Below, in pieces: positions 52,579 to 63,450 of a stretch of 64,000 nt of DNA. The notes beneath the pieces were generated by a model that saw only the letters and a list, made by a program, of their open reading frames with translations, searched no databases and was not told the DNA's origin. Each line of letters opens with the position of its first letter. Position 1 is the stretch's first letter. Both the position numbers and the translations under genes were made by a program. The stretch lies in the NCBI RefSeq assembly GCF_947242115.1, contig NC_074712.1, positions 42,122,838 to 42,186,837 of the forward strand, given 5' to 3'. The DNA is from Biomphalaria glabrata (lineage: Eukaryota; Mollusca; Gastropoda; Planorbidae).

Positions 52579-54109
52579 CGAAGTACTATGCGAACGTTCA
52601 CGTGACACTGGTCTCAAATGTTTTTCCCAAAATGATAAGTCCGTCAGATCTAAAGATCCGCGCCTTTCTGATGTGGAAGTGTGTTCCTCTGGAGACACTT
52701 CGTTTGTCTGTGACTTTGATCTCAAGCCACCTTCGTATCGATACTTCGGCTTCCTACTTATCGGTTTGAGAATTTTGAAAGCGCACTCTAGATCCTCACT
52801 GACTGTCATGATCGCCCCGCAGTTGTCTTGATAGGAATAGTTCGGGGCGGAGAAAATAGTCACCAACTGACGCCTGCCGAAAAAGTCGTATCCTTCCTGG
52901 CGCACATCGTGAGCCCGGCATATCAGCTGCAGATCATTGGCGTTGAGAAACTCCTCCACAGTGTCCACGCCAAACATAAAAGAGGTACATCTCATGTCGT
53001 TGAAATGCCATCCTTTCGCCGCGGGATCAGGGTGGGGATCCGCCCAAAGTAAATCCTGCACAAGACCTTCGTCGGGGACATCCAATGGCCTGTGGATTTT
53101 CCTGATCTGCGACAAAGTTCTTAATTCAGGACTAAGACCTCCATGGCAGCAGAAGATCTTTTCTTCGACGACGGCCGCAAGAGGAAGACAGTTAAACACC
53201 TCGTTAAACTTCTTGAACAAGGAAAGACTGAGCCGTCTTTTGCACTCCTGCAGAAATCCGTAATACTGGTTGACTGAAGCGGACTCGTGGTTGCCTCGCA
53301 ACAAGAAAAAATTCTCAGCGTACTTCACTTTATAGGCGAACAAGAGACAAATAACTTCAAGAGAGTTCCTCCCCCTGTCAACGTAGTCGCCTAGGAAAAG
53401 ATAATTCGTTTCTGGAGGAAAACCGCCTATGTAGAACAGCTGCAGGAGGTCGTAGTACTGGCCGTGTATGTCCCCACAGATGGTCACTGGAGCCTGCAAA
53501 TCCAGAAGGACCGGTTGAGCTAACAGGATGGGCCGCACAGCATCCAATAATTTCGTCACGTCTGCTTGCACGAGCTTGACTTCTTTACCAGGTCGATCTT
53601 TCTTCACTGCAAAATAGAACATTGGAAACAATTAAACATAATACATTTGTACTGTATATATTAGATTCAAAATTATTTTATGAATGAATAGCAATATATA
53701 ATCCCGACATACTTAATTTGAATAAAACCCTATTTAGCCTATTTGGTTGTATGTTTTAAGAGTATTGTATATTGTTTACTGAACTAGAAAAGTCACAGAT
53801 AGTATAATAATAGGCCTATGTGTAAGTGTTATTCCTGTGTCAATATGAAACCCTCTGCCTTCTAGTTTCTTTTTATTATCTTTTGGTTATAGCCGCCAAT
53901 TGGAGATGTTGATATTTAAAGAAGTGTGTGTACGTGTATAGTGTGTGTATGTAACTGAATAGATGTACAAGTGTGATCTCAGTTAGTAATACTAGTGCAA
54001 TGTCACAAACTATCTAGGGCTTGGGGCGGCTCGCTTATGTTTTGACCATCGTACCAGACAGAAGGTGTGCTATTAATTTATCCACATCCAGCTCGGCAGT
54101 GTCTGACAT
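52573..54109 (-). CDS. PP1-type Ser/Thr phosphatase catalytic subunit, divergent paralogue
   Basis: Metal-dependent Ser/Thr phosphatase of the PPP family. Exon 1, 54109-54055, encodes [18 protein letters not shown] plus one base; exon 2, 53606-52573, starts after TTTTGCAG; total 362 aa (PP1 about 323-330). With exon 1 added, PP1 numbering holds without gaps: Asp64, His66, Asp92, Asn124, His125 and His173 are in place, and RAH follows. Two oddities: an extra residue in the [11 protein letters not shown] stretch, and NYSYQDN instead of NYCGEFDN in the beta12-beta13 loop, so the Cys273 that reacts with microcystin in PP1 is Ser. The C-terminus is longer and Ser/Arg-rich (EERRGSL-like sites). A single 1-kb exion-like block carries most of the protein, unlike multi-exon PP1 genes, which hints at partial retrocopy origin or intron loss. 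The reading frame is intact, so it is probably functional. Confidence 0.9.
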
Positions 54110-55644
54110 TTTGTTTTTTAAACTTCAAAAATCAAACTTTTTAGATTTAAGTCAGGGAAGTGTCCTGTTTAGCAAAATTATTTCCAACGAATGCGTTCAA
54201 CGGTCTAGTTCACCTATTTATATAGCAGGCATTAGCAGGCCTACTGTTTCATCAGACATGAGTAAGCAGAGGAAGAACGGACCAAATGTTATCAGTAAGC
54301 CAGATAAAACAAAATATAGTTTTAAAACCAGATAAAAATCGAAATCTATATTTAAATAGTATACAAATATAAATAATAATTATTTATATATAAAATATTG
54401 TTATTTTTAAAATATTAAATCTCATCAAATTGTTCAATTACAAATGAAAAAAAACAACAACAATTAAATTCTTCCAATGACGAAATGATAGTAATAATTT
54501 TTTTTTTCACAAGAGTCGTTTATTGAAGCTTACATACATTTTGGTTCATTAATGAAAGAGACATTTTAATAAGTTTTATTGGAGAACTTTTGAAAGGCAA
54601 ACTGGCAAGATGTCATGTTGTCTCTGAAAGTCGGTCATGTATTTATCATCACGAGTACACAATCAATCAGTTCAGTGATGAGTGTGTTGCTAAAAATAGA
54701 CCCCCCCCCCCCATTCCTAACGCTGTTCACCTAGGCCTGCTTAAGAGTAGACTTTTTGTTGACACTATGGTTTCATGATCAGTAGAGCATAAACATTTGT
54801 ATCAACGTCTGTGAAACATGCATTACGTCACAGAGAAAGGGGGGGTGGAAGTAGAACGCAGAAAGAGAGACTCATTGAAAAAGACAAAAGATTAAGAGAT
54901 AGAAAGAGAGAGAGGGAGAGAGAGAGAAAGAGAGAGAGAGAGAGATACACATGGAGGGAGAGGTAGACAATTGTATAATTCACCTTCTGACCTTCACCTA
55001 TACTATACCAGTATCTGTTGACCCGTTGGTACACCACACAAGATTACATAATTAATACATACAAATGATGGCACCGGGTGTGTGTGTGTGAGAGATGATT
55101 GAATAGCAATAAAAACAGCAATCAAAGATCTATATTTAGACTACATATTAAATTCACAGGAAACATTTTTGACAATACTTCTATTCAAGTTAGAACTTCA
55201 TGGAACCTGGAACCTGCCTGGAAGTTGATATCAAAAACGGCTCTAATGATTTTCCTAGAAATGCAATTTTTGATGTATATCGATGAGAAAGAATTACTAG
55301 CCACAGGGGGGAAAACTCTAGCCTGACCGTTATAATTTTTGAAAGTACACAAGAAATAAAACATGAATTTGGCTATAAACTGGAATAAAAAATAAGAAAA
55401 ACTGGCGTAGTAAGCCGTAGTGTACCGATAACTGAGTTATTCAATTTAAAGTTGCTGAAAGTTTATTGATAGATTTTGTAAGCTTTGCCATGGCTTTGCT
55501 TATATTTTTACGTAAATCTAATATAGATTATGTCTTGATTCTAGGTAAGATAAGATAATTCTTATTGCTCCAATCAAATGTATATATTAGAAGTAGATCT
55601 AGGCTAGATCTTAAGAGTTCTAAATCAGATACGTGTAATGAATG
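54110..55644. other. Spacer upstream of the PP1-like gene
   Basis: The 5' UTR and promoter of the PP1-like gene (minus strand) should lie in the first few hundred bases, which are AT-rich without a clear TATA box. A GA-rich microsatellite (AGAGAG) lies at 54840-54950. The sequence AGGTAAGATAAGATAATTCTT near 55544 matches the reversed LINE end seen at 5925. Confidence 0.45.
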
Positions 55645-55824
55645 CAGGGGCGTAGCTAGTAATTTTCCATCGTTTGGTGGTCCCGGGGGGCTTGACCTCT
55701 TTCGGATCCCCGCATTTTGCGTAATATTTAATTTTTAATGTAAAAAAACACTCATTTGGGGGACCCCCTCTAGTGGGAATTCTCAAATTCTCCCCCTTCT
55801 CCCCACACCCTAACTACGCCACTG
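55645..55824. mobile_element. hAT-type MITE, complete
   Basis: A 180-bp element with inverted ends CAGGGGCGTAGCTAG and CTAACTACGCCACTG and an exact 8-bp duplication AATGAATG on both sides (55637-55644 and 55825-55832). It has no coding capacity. The fragment at 31099 belongs to the same family. Confidence 0.9.
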
Positions 55825-56099
55825 AATGAATGTAGAAATAAATAATGGCCTAATAGGTAGAATCGTTCGTTTTAGAAGCTGGCAGTGTGAAAATAAAGAG
55901 TTCTTTTCTTTTTAATTTTTTAAAAAATATTTTATTTTATTTCAAGTTGTATAATGTAGGTATTATCTTAAAAAAAAATGGATTTAAAAACAATGTTTTT
56001 CTTGTTTTAACTGAACACAAGCTTATCATCTTTACTCTGTTAGGATTACCACCGTACACACTATTACGCATATTGTGACAGGTTTAATCGACAGTGATT

Positions 56100-56540
56100 A
56101 CAAAACGGTAACAAACATTAAAACAACAGTTTATACTCAACGCCAATTTTTACAAAGCTTATATTCACTCAATTTGTTCGTCTGGTACAATTTTGTGCAC
56201 GTTATCTCTCCCACACCCATGATCAGATCAAGCTGAAACTTGACACAATTGTTGGTTGTAGCTGGCAAAACATGAACCAATAAAAAATAACATTCAGTTA
56301 ATTTATTATTGGTATATTATTTATTTGGAATCGGAAACATAATATTGAGAGAAATGTATCTGTATATGTGGATTTATTTCCCTTAAAAAGTTTTTGTACA
56401 CGTTTTTCCCCTCTTCTCATTTTCGGATTAAGCTGAAAATGTGCATGATTATTCATAGCCGATGACAACTAAAAAATCACTAAAAAAATAACAAAACAAC
56501 AGTTAATCAATAAGTGGTAATTTATTAATTTAGTTTTACA
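56100..56540. repeat. Dispersed AT-rich repeat, paired units, reverse of the 40020 family
   Basis: Two units carry CAAGCTGAAACTTGACAC or TTAAGCTGAAAATGTGCA; reversed, they match the ATTTCAACTTATCCGAGAAT and AAAACGTGTACA segments at 40020-40400. The family again occurs as a pair. Confidence 0.45.
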
Positions 56541-56749
56541 CAGAAAAAAGGGAATTTATTCCTGCAGTATACATTTATTTTTTGGTTCTCCCCCTTAGAT
56601 TAGCTTTTTAAAATTTCGCGTGTTTGTATACCTCTTAAGATAGAAGAGTGATAGAGAAGCAAGGAAGTGAAAATCAATGGACAAGAAAAGAAATGCTACA
56701 CCAGAAAGAATAATCAGCATAGAATTATCAGAATAATCAACTCTAAAGT

Positions 56750-56870
56750 TGCGAAAACAAAACTTTGTCTTGACTCTTTCGACGACATGCTGATTATTCC
56801 TTGGCCAAAATGAGGATCGAACCCACGACATTCGTGTTATTAGCGTGGCGCTTAGTTTAGGTAGTTTACA
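56750..56870 (-). mobile_element. tRNA-derived SINE fragment
   Basis: Reversed, it reads GCGCCACGCTAATAACACG followed by GTGGGTTCGATCCTCATTTT, a tRNA-like half with a good box B, then GGCCAAGGAATAATCAGC. The body is short, so it is a partial copy. Confidence 0.55.
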
Positions 56871-56894
56871 GACTTACAACTTTTACCAATGATG

Positions 56895-56985
56895 TCACTA
56901 GAGTGTGTGGGGTGCGGTAGCACAGACCGACACCCATAAGGAAGTGGTAGCCAAGTAGAAAATATTGCACTTTCGCTAAAGTGGA
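56895..56985. repeat. Dispersed repeat fragment (GACACCCATAAGGA type)
   Basis: GGGGTGCGGTAGCACAGACC and GACACCCATAAGGAAGTGG resemble the piece at 22890-22925 (GCGGGCCGCACCGGGTGACA, GACACCCACAAGGAGGTG). The family is unknown. Confidence 0.4.
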
Positions 56986-57060
56986 CACAACTTTAAAAAA
57001 TCTGATTGACTGTAGTTGGATACCCACCCAAACAAGCCAATGCGCGATTACTATTTGGAT

Positions 57061-59668
57061 CTAGAAAGATCTATTACAGGCTTCACAGACTGCCATGGTC
57101 TCCGCATCAAAACTGCAAACACTACCACATGGTCCAAAGATTTTGACTGTGTAAGAGCCAAGAAAGTCGATGTAGGCTCCATAGCCTGCTCTTCCAGAAT
57201 CTATTGATGCCGACCCATCAGTGTATGCAAAAATAGCACTGGGATTGAAGGTATTTATGGTCTCCAGAGCTAGGATTTGAAGGTCGTTAGATGAACGGCT
57301 TTGCTTAGTTGCATTAGGGTTTACTAATTTCAAGCGTATGTCTGGGGTCGTTGGGCGACACCAAGGGGGAAGGGGATGAAAGCGTTGAATGTTTGTCGGT
57401 TGGTGGACAGGCCAGCTTCATCAGATATTCTAGTGGCATGATGCATAAAAGACTGCATCTGGATACGTCTTCTGCATCTCCGACCATCTACTAGTTTTCT
57501 AGCTGGGAGATATTCATCCAGCCTTTTATACCGCTCATAGCAGGTCAGTACTGACCTTTCCCTCCTAAGGTTTAGTGGACCTATATTAGCCATTATTTCA
57601 GCCGCATTTACTGGACTTGTCCTAAAGGTGCCATAGACAAAACTTAGTGCTTGGGACTGTATTTTATCAAGTTGTTCAAGAGCAGTCCTAGAGCCATACA
57701 TTTGCACAGGTAGGCTGGAGAATGCCAGTCCCGAGCGTGAACAGAGAATAGACCGTTTTGGAGGTGTTTATTTCTAGCCTCCATTTTTGTGTGTATGAGC
57801 AGAGCGTATGGAGATCTTCTTGTAACACTTTTTGTATAGAGGTTGCGCTCCTTCCGGATTTCCAAAGGACAATATCATCAGCATATAGCAGCTTTTGGCA
57901 TTTTAGCTGAGCCGGTAGGTCATTTATGAAGGCCGTGAAAAGGGCACATGACAGGACGGAGCCCTGGGGAGGCCGTGCTCGAGGGTCATTTCCCCTGAAA
58001 CTTCTCCGTACATCCTTGTTCTTATTGTACGCTCTTGTAGGAAGTCTCTAATCCAGTAATATATCCGTCCCCACACCCCCACGGCTCTTATCTTATGAAG
58101 CAAACCAGGCCGCCATACTTTATCATATGCCTGTTTTAAGTCAATGAAGACTGCGTATGTGCTTTCGGTCCTTTGGAATCCATCTGCTACGCTCTGCACA
58201 AAGATGTTGACTTGGTCTATAATGGACATTCCAGCCCTGAAACCAGCCTGTTCTGGAGCTATAAGACGGGCACTCTCAAGGTACCAAACCAGACGCTCAT
58301 TTACCATTTTTTCAGCCATCTTTCCCACACAAGATGTGAGTGAGATGGGCCTGTAGCCCTCAGCAGTGGAAGCATCTTTTGGTGGCACATTTCCAGGCCC
58401 TGGGCAGATGACCATCTGCCCAGGTTCTATTTACGAATGCCAAGAGCACGGCCCTTCCTTTCCCCCTACATGCTTAAGCATTTCGGGGGGTGATACCATC
58501 CGGCCCGGGAGCCTTTTTAAGCTGGCATTTCCTAATTTCTAATACCAAAGTGTCTGTCCTCCCCTGACTCAAGTCTGTGGACACTTTCATGGCGACCAGA
58601 GCATTAGCCACCAATGTAACCAGGCCTCGGCAATCCTCACAGGAGCAGCGGAAAACAGAGTACCCGGGTATTGAGACACTTCTTTTTTCACCTATCAGAC
58701 ATTCTTGTAGTAAGGCAACATCCACACACTCTTTGTGGAGCAGGTTAGTTATTTCAATTGTCTTTGGAATAAGTCCTCGGACGTTACATTGAAGGACTTT
58801 GAAAGTTTTAGCATCAGATTTGGAAATTTGGGGATCATGTTGCTTTATCTTTCCACCTAAATTAGTGTGGGGGGTACTTACCTTCCCAGTATGAGGTGTT
58901 GGTGTTGGGTTAATTTTTTCTGAGACTTTTGGTTTTTTAATTGTAGTGTTTGTTTGGGGGAAAAAGGATGTTATCAGGGTTTGTGTGTTGGGAAGAACGG
59001 TAGCTCTTTTTTCACAACGTGGCCCGTTCTCCCTATGTACCAACGTTGCGAGGCGATTAGTAGCACATTTTTCGATGCCAGGCATAATGCCCTTTACCTG
59101 GCCAGCGGAGCCTGTTAGGGTCTGCTAAGACCCGCTTTTCTTTGTAATTTTACTCGACATTGGTATGGGTTCCTCCAGGGGGAGGAGATTTGGGTTGTCC
59201 CTTAGAGCAAACAGTGAAAAACAGTCCAGACATGAACATTGAACTATGAATCGATCGAAAGATCAGTTAATTCAACCACTCGCTCGTATGGGCAGGGTTT
59301 AATCCACGAAAGTGGAGTGAGGCAGGAGACCTTTTTTTTTAAAGCCACCAGTTTAGGGCCCGCAAATTTTGATGGCTTGACCCTCCACTAGTCTCCAGGG
59401 CGACGGCTGATCAGTTCAGCATTAGCTAAAGCCCCAACAGACACAAATCCCTACACCAGACGAGCGTGCAGGGGTTATGTCGATCAGAGCTTAGCATTAC
59501 CCAGACCTCACCAGCAGAACTCTGCACCAGGAGAGCATGAGAGCCTGCTAGGAAAGTTGGGGCTCCCGCAACGCTAGCCTTTTTCAGACCACCCTGAGAG
59601 CAAAGGGTGGACTCACTCCAGTTACCAGGGAACACCACGAGGAGGTCGGCGGGCACTGTCCCCCATGT
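57061..59668 (-). mobile_element. I-clade-like LINE, 5' end present, 3' truncated, internal losses
   Basis: Read on the reverse strand: a GC-rich 5' leader (from about 59668), a short frame start, an APE endonuclease start (FKVLQCNVRGLIPKTIEITN, VALLQE) at about 58600-58800, then directly reverse transcriptase sequence KKAPGPDGIT, so the end of the endonuclease and the start of the fingers are missing. After a break come YRPISLTSCVGKMAEKMV, FIDLKQAYDKVWR and LLYADD (about 57890), a thumb region (57707-57330), and RNase H beginning IFAYTDGSASIDSGRAGYGA (57225-57160). RNase H stops after its first half. RNase H after reverse transcriptase fits the I clade; elements of this kind (Nimbus) are known in Biomphalaria. 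About four frame breaks are visible. Confidence 0.82.
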
Positions 59669-60144
59669 ATACTATTGAGTAGATTCATTTTGTTCAACTG
59701 CAATTCAAATTGCAACTTTAAAACTAAACAATGACTCTTCCAATCCATGACCCATGAAATACATATAATGTGTTGGATGTAATCATTTCGTTTTCTTTAC
59801 TTATGAAATTATACGTTATTAAATTGAAATTATTACAAGATTTATGTTATTGATTGTAATTGTATTACTTGACAGAAGCAGCTGGAGATATGCAACAATG
59901 ATATCTACCAGACATGGGCGTTCTAATTGAATAAATTCAAGGGAAACAGCTCATGCAATATAACATGCCTTTGGCTAATCCTCCTTATTTCCCCTTGACT
60001 TTCGATATATTGTAATTTTAACTGAACATTTTCTATTTAATATCTAAAATTAAACCTTAGACCTGAACTGAGAATGATTTTTATTTAAAACAGTAGATTG
60101 TGTAAATGCTGTTTGCCATTTTGTATCTATCATCAGCATAAAAA
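59669..60144. other. AT-rich spacer, nothing recognised
   Basis: Plain AT-rich DNA between the LINE 5' end and SINE copy F. Confidence 0.5.
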
Positions 60145-60348
60145 AGTAAAGTTTCCCTTTCAGACCTTGTGGTCTATAGGACAGATGATGTAAATTGCAT
60201 CTGTTTCTGTGGCCCACGGTTAACGAGGGTGTCATGTAGCCAGCACAACGACCAACCGCCTTTACTTTTACCCAACTAATGTCAGGTATCCATTAGCACT
60301 GGGTGGACTCATAGGCGTCCCAAAGATCCCGAAATTAAAAATTCGCAT
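60145..60348 (-). mobile_element. tRNA-derived SINE, copy F, 5' truncated
   Basis: It has the same left end and middle as copy A (CCCTTTCAGACCTTGTGGTC, GTGTCATGTAGCCAGCACAAC) but stops after GATCCCGAAATTAAAAATTC, so the tRNA head is missing, as expected from incomplete reverse transcription. Confidence 0.8.
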
Positions 60349-61211
60349 TTGTAGACTAATATAGATACAAATGCACATAATCGCAAAAAAAACTCTAATT
60401 GACTAAAACTATTGATACTTATACACGATTGATATTTTATTTAGACTGACTCACCCATAGACGTAACTTATATCATCCATTATATTCCAAGTTAAAAAAA
60501 ATCTTTTGAAAGAAGAAATTGCATAGAGTATTTTAAATATTTTAGACATTATTTAAATACATGTTATTGCATATAAGTAAAATTTCTATTAATTTCTAAA
60601 GAAGTATCTACTAATAAATGTAATTAGATTTTATGATCTTTATTAACACAACTTGTAATAATAGAGTTGCTATATTCTTGGCTTTAATTAATTGTTCTCC
60701 TGACTTTAGTCTTAATTTAATGAAGAACAAATATATAATTAATTTTAAAAGCAACATTAGACAATACTTTTACTGATAGCGGTCACATGGCATACCCAGG
60801 CGCATGTAAATACAGTCAACTGCGACTAAATGTTAGAGAAGTCAGTTATCTAGACTCTAGACGATTAGTAAAAAAATCATATCTGTGTGTCACTCTTCAA
60901 GTCAATGATTTAGGAAAGTGCAAAGTAAACATGAGGAGCTCTTCAATACTGCGAAACTACGAAAGTGTTTAGATAACCTAAACATGATTCTTCCATCAAG
61001 GCCGAGACACAGTAACCAGTAAGCTAAATCTGAGTGTCTAAAAATGAGTGTGAAGGTCCTTCATAGCTCAATCATATCAGTATATTTATATCCAACAACA
61101 CATTCACATCTTTGTCTTTTATGTGTCGGGAGAGCGGGGAGACAACAGTTTCCACTTCCAAAATCTCATGTTCATAAAGACAAATACGAAGACAAACATT
61201 TATAGTCGTAA
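60349..61211. other. Intergenic DNA, nothing recognised
   Basis: AT-rich sequence; the short open frame at 60787-60972 has no recognisable similarity and no splice context that would support an exon. Confidence 0.5.
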
Positions 61212-61540
61212 TTAATTAAAGGCTTGTCTTCGAGTCCGAAGATTAGTGAGGAATGCAGTATTTCCCGTGGCTGCGCAGCCCAGCTGTGACCTACATATTT
61301 TGCTACATCCAGGGCAAGCATAACCTTTGTCCGCAGGTGGTCGATTTAGATTTTCTTTTCGCCGTCTGCGTTTGTCATCGGCAGCTGATTTTCTTTTAAT
61401 CTCAAATATGTATCCCGCGGCCTTCGTGAGCGGCCTCCAGCTGTCTCGTTCTGAGGCCGCATGCAACCAGGTGCTTTCTTCTATGTCTGCCAAGGAAAGT
61501 TGACGCCTAAGTCGTAATATGTGCATTCAAAAGCACCAGA
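61212..61540 (-). mobile_element. LINE C-terminal tail with zinc finger
   Basis: The reverse-strand frame gives LRRQLSLADIEESTWLHAAS, DSWRPLTKAAGYIFE, then a basic stretch and YACPGCSKICRSQLG. The layout is the same as the C-terminus of the LINE relic at 33571 (CTNCGKVCRSRIGL), so it is a second, 5'-truncated copy of a related family. Confidence 0.65.
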
Positions 61541-61554
61541 GACTGTGGTTCCCA

Positions 61555-62090
61555 TTTAAATCAATGCAACACATTCATATCAACACATCATTCAGTTCAC
61601 ATCATAACAAAATTACATCACATAAACATATTGCATGTAAATCAACACATCACATGCAATTTACATCAACAGAACTCGTTCACATCAAAATATCTCATCA
61701 CATTTAGATCAAAAACAGTACACCAAAACATCACGTCCACACCAACACATCACGTTCACACCAACACCTCACAATCACATCACTACATCACGTTCACACC
61801 AACACATCATAATCACATCACTACATCACGTTCACACCAACACATCATAATCACATCACTACATCACGTCCACACCAACACATCATAATCACATCACTAC
61901 ATCACGTCCACACCAACACATCATAATCACATCACTACATCACGTCCACAACAACACATCATAATCACATCACTACATCACATTCACACCAACACATCAC
62001 ATTCACACCAACACATCATAATCACATCACTACATCACATTCACACCAACATATCATAATCACATCACTACATCACGTTCATATCTACAC
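61555..62090. repeat. CATCAC-rich minisatellite, 38-bp higher-order unit
   Basis: Degenerate ACATCAC words merge into about seven units of roughly 38 bp (core AACACATCATAATCACATCA, then CTACATCACGT-CACACC) between 61760 and 62080. Open frames across it encode Thr/His/Ser repeats and are artefacts. Confidence 0.9.
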
Positions 62091-62477
62091 ATATAGATGC
62101 CCACTTATTCTTTTCCAGCAGAAGGAATTAATTAGTGACTAAGAACTTGAGATAGGAATATTGACATCATTGCACACCGTTATAAACGTAGTGTATCATG
62201 AGACATTGAAAAAAAACCAATTGTCACGGTGAAGCTCTTTTCTTTTTTCAAATCTGTATATAGACTTGAAGCGTTATCAACACTTGACTATCTCTGATAA
62301 AACTCATACACATTTATAATCTCGGCACCCTGTTTAGTGTATAACACTTTCTCCAACTGCTATCAGTTCGTAGTGAGACTGTTACTGGACGCGAGAGTGT
62401 TAATTTGGAAACAGTTTTCTTGATGTCCAATAAATGAGTTGTATGTGCCAGTGATAGGTGATTGAGACTTTTGCACT
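62091..62477. promoter_or_regulatory. Upstream region and 5' UTR of the SLC43-like gene
   Basis: Non-repetitive DNA directly before the first coding exon. No TATA box is obvious. An Inr-like start cannot be placed; the GC-richer part near 62375-62410 (GGACGCGAGAGTG) may mark the leader. Confidence 0.25.
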
Positions 62478-62653
62478 ATGGGAGCCTCGAAACAAAGGAA
62501 ACTCAGATTTCTGTACGTCGCTTGGGCTTTCTGTGAGAGCTTTGGATTTGGAGGTTTGGTTTTCGGATGGGGATCTTTTGTTTACGTTCTCAAAGATGAA
62601 GGACTCTACGCGGAATTGTGTAACAATGGCACATCGAATTCTACTCACAATGG
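62478..62653 (+). CDS. SLC43-like transporter, first coding exon (partial gene)
   Basis: N-terminus of a major facilitator transporter of the SLC43 family, plasma-membrane carriers for large neutral amino acids (SLC43A1/A2) or nucleobases (SLC43A3). The 58 codons plus two bases start MGASKQRKLRFLYVAWAFCE and continue with the first transmembrane segment SFGFGGLVFGWGSFVYVLKD, EGLYAELC and two N-glycosylation sites (NGT, NST). Human SLC43A3 has GFAGVLFGWPSLVFVFKNED and DLC at the same place; the match to A3 is closer than to A1. The exon ends at a donor, TGG|GTAAAG, phase 2. The frame closes just after the donor, so the exon is easily missed as an open frame. Later exons are not seen before the window ends and should lie to the right. 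Confidence 0.8.
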
Positions 62654-62812
62654 GTAAAGTTGTTGTTTTTTCTGCTATGGTCGTTCATTGTTAAACTTAT
62701 TTTATTCTCAGTGTTTCATATCAAAAACTATTTTTTCAAACGCGAAAAGTTTCATGCCAGTTTATAAAAGTCAAAATGACCAACAGATAGGAAGACACTT
62801 AAAAAAGTAATG

Positions 62813-62960
62813 TTCCCCTTTCAGACCTTGTGGTCTATAGGGCTGATGATGTAAAGGTCATCTGTTTCTTTGGCCTACAGCCCAAAGATCTCGAAATAAA
62901 AAATCCCAGTCTTCACCAGGATTCGAACTCGGGACCCCGGTTTGGAGCTACTCAGCCTCC
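62813..62960 (-). mobile_element. tRNA-derived SINE, copy G, internally deleted
   Basis: TTCCCCTTTCAGACCTTGTG at the left joins, after GGCCTACAGC, to CAAAGATCTCGAAATAAAAA and the reversed tRNA head (GGATTCGAACTCGG). About 90 bp of the middle are missing. It lies in the first intron of the SLC43-like gene. Confidence 0.75.
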
Positions 62961-63129
62961 AAATAGACACATACTTGTGTCATTTGTCATTTCCACTAGT
63001 TATTATGAGATTTTTAGGTAGCCTACATTACTTTCGAAAAAAAAGGCTCTAAGTCTAATGTTTTTAGATATTCTCCGTAATTGATGAAGTCCAAAACATG
63101 CAATATAGATTTTTGGTCCAGGAATGATT

Positions 63130-63450
63130 TCATTACAAACAAATTCACACACACCCACTAAATTTAGAAAGCCTTCAACATAGAAGACTCAAAAGTAAAG
63201 AAGAAATTATACATAAAACACTGAACCCTAATCTGCAAATGCAAAAACAAAATCTAATAAAATACCCAGAAAGACACAAAGATAAAGGCACATTCCTTGT
63301 TCCATATGCTAGGACAAACTTATACAAATGCTCCTTCAAGTGCTGTTAGAGCATGGAATGGGTTCCCTGAACCAGCCAGGAAATCCAGTGACTTGGCAGA
63401 ATTTAAGTCATTGGTCACATGCATGACTAGATGCATGACGCGTAGGAGGT
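63130..63450 (+). mobile_element. LINE C-terminal tail (jockey/CR1-like)
   Basis: Plus-strand frames give HPLNLESLQHRRLKSKEEII, then GTFLVPYARTNLYKCS, then, after a frame break, SAVRAWNGLPEPARKSSDLA and EFKSLVTCMTR. This is the familiar end of many invertebrate LINE reverse-transcriptase proteins (F-PRT--LWN-LP). 5'-truncated copy. Confidence 0.7.

Noticed and set aside
52937-53263. 108-codon plus-strand frame
   Set aside because: Antisense shadow of the PP1-like exon.
54021-54335. 104-codon plus-strand frame
   Set aside because: It overlaps exon 1 of the PP1-like gene in antisense and has no similarity of its own.
61631-61888. Thr/His-rich small protein
   Set aside because: Translation of the CATCAC minisatellite.
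62458-62694. 78-codon plus-strand frame and 82-codon reverse frame
   Set aside because: Other-frame shadows over the SLC43-like exon, which has clear family similarity in a shorter frame.
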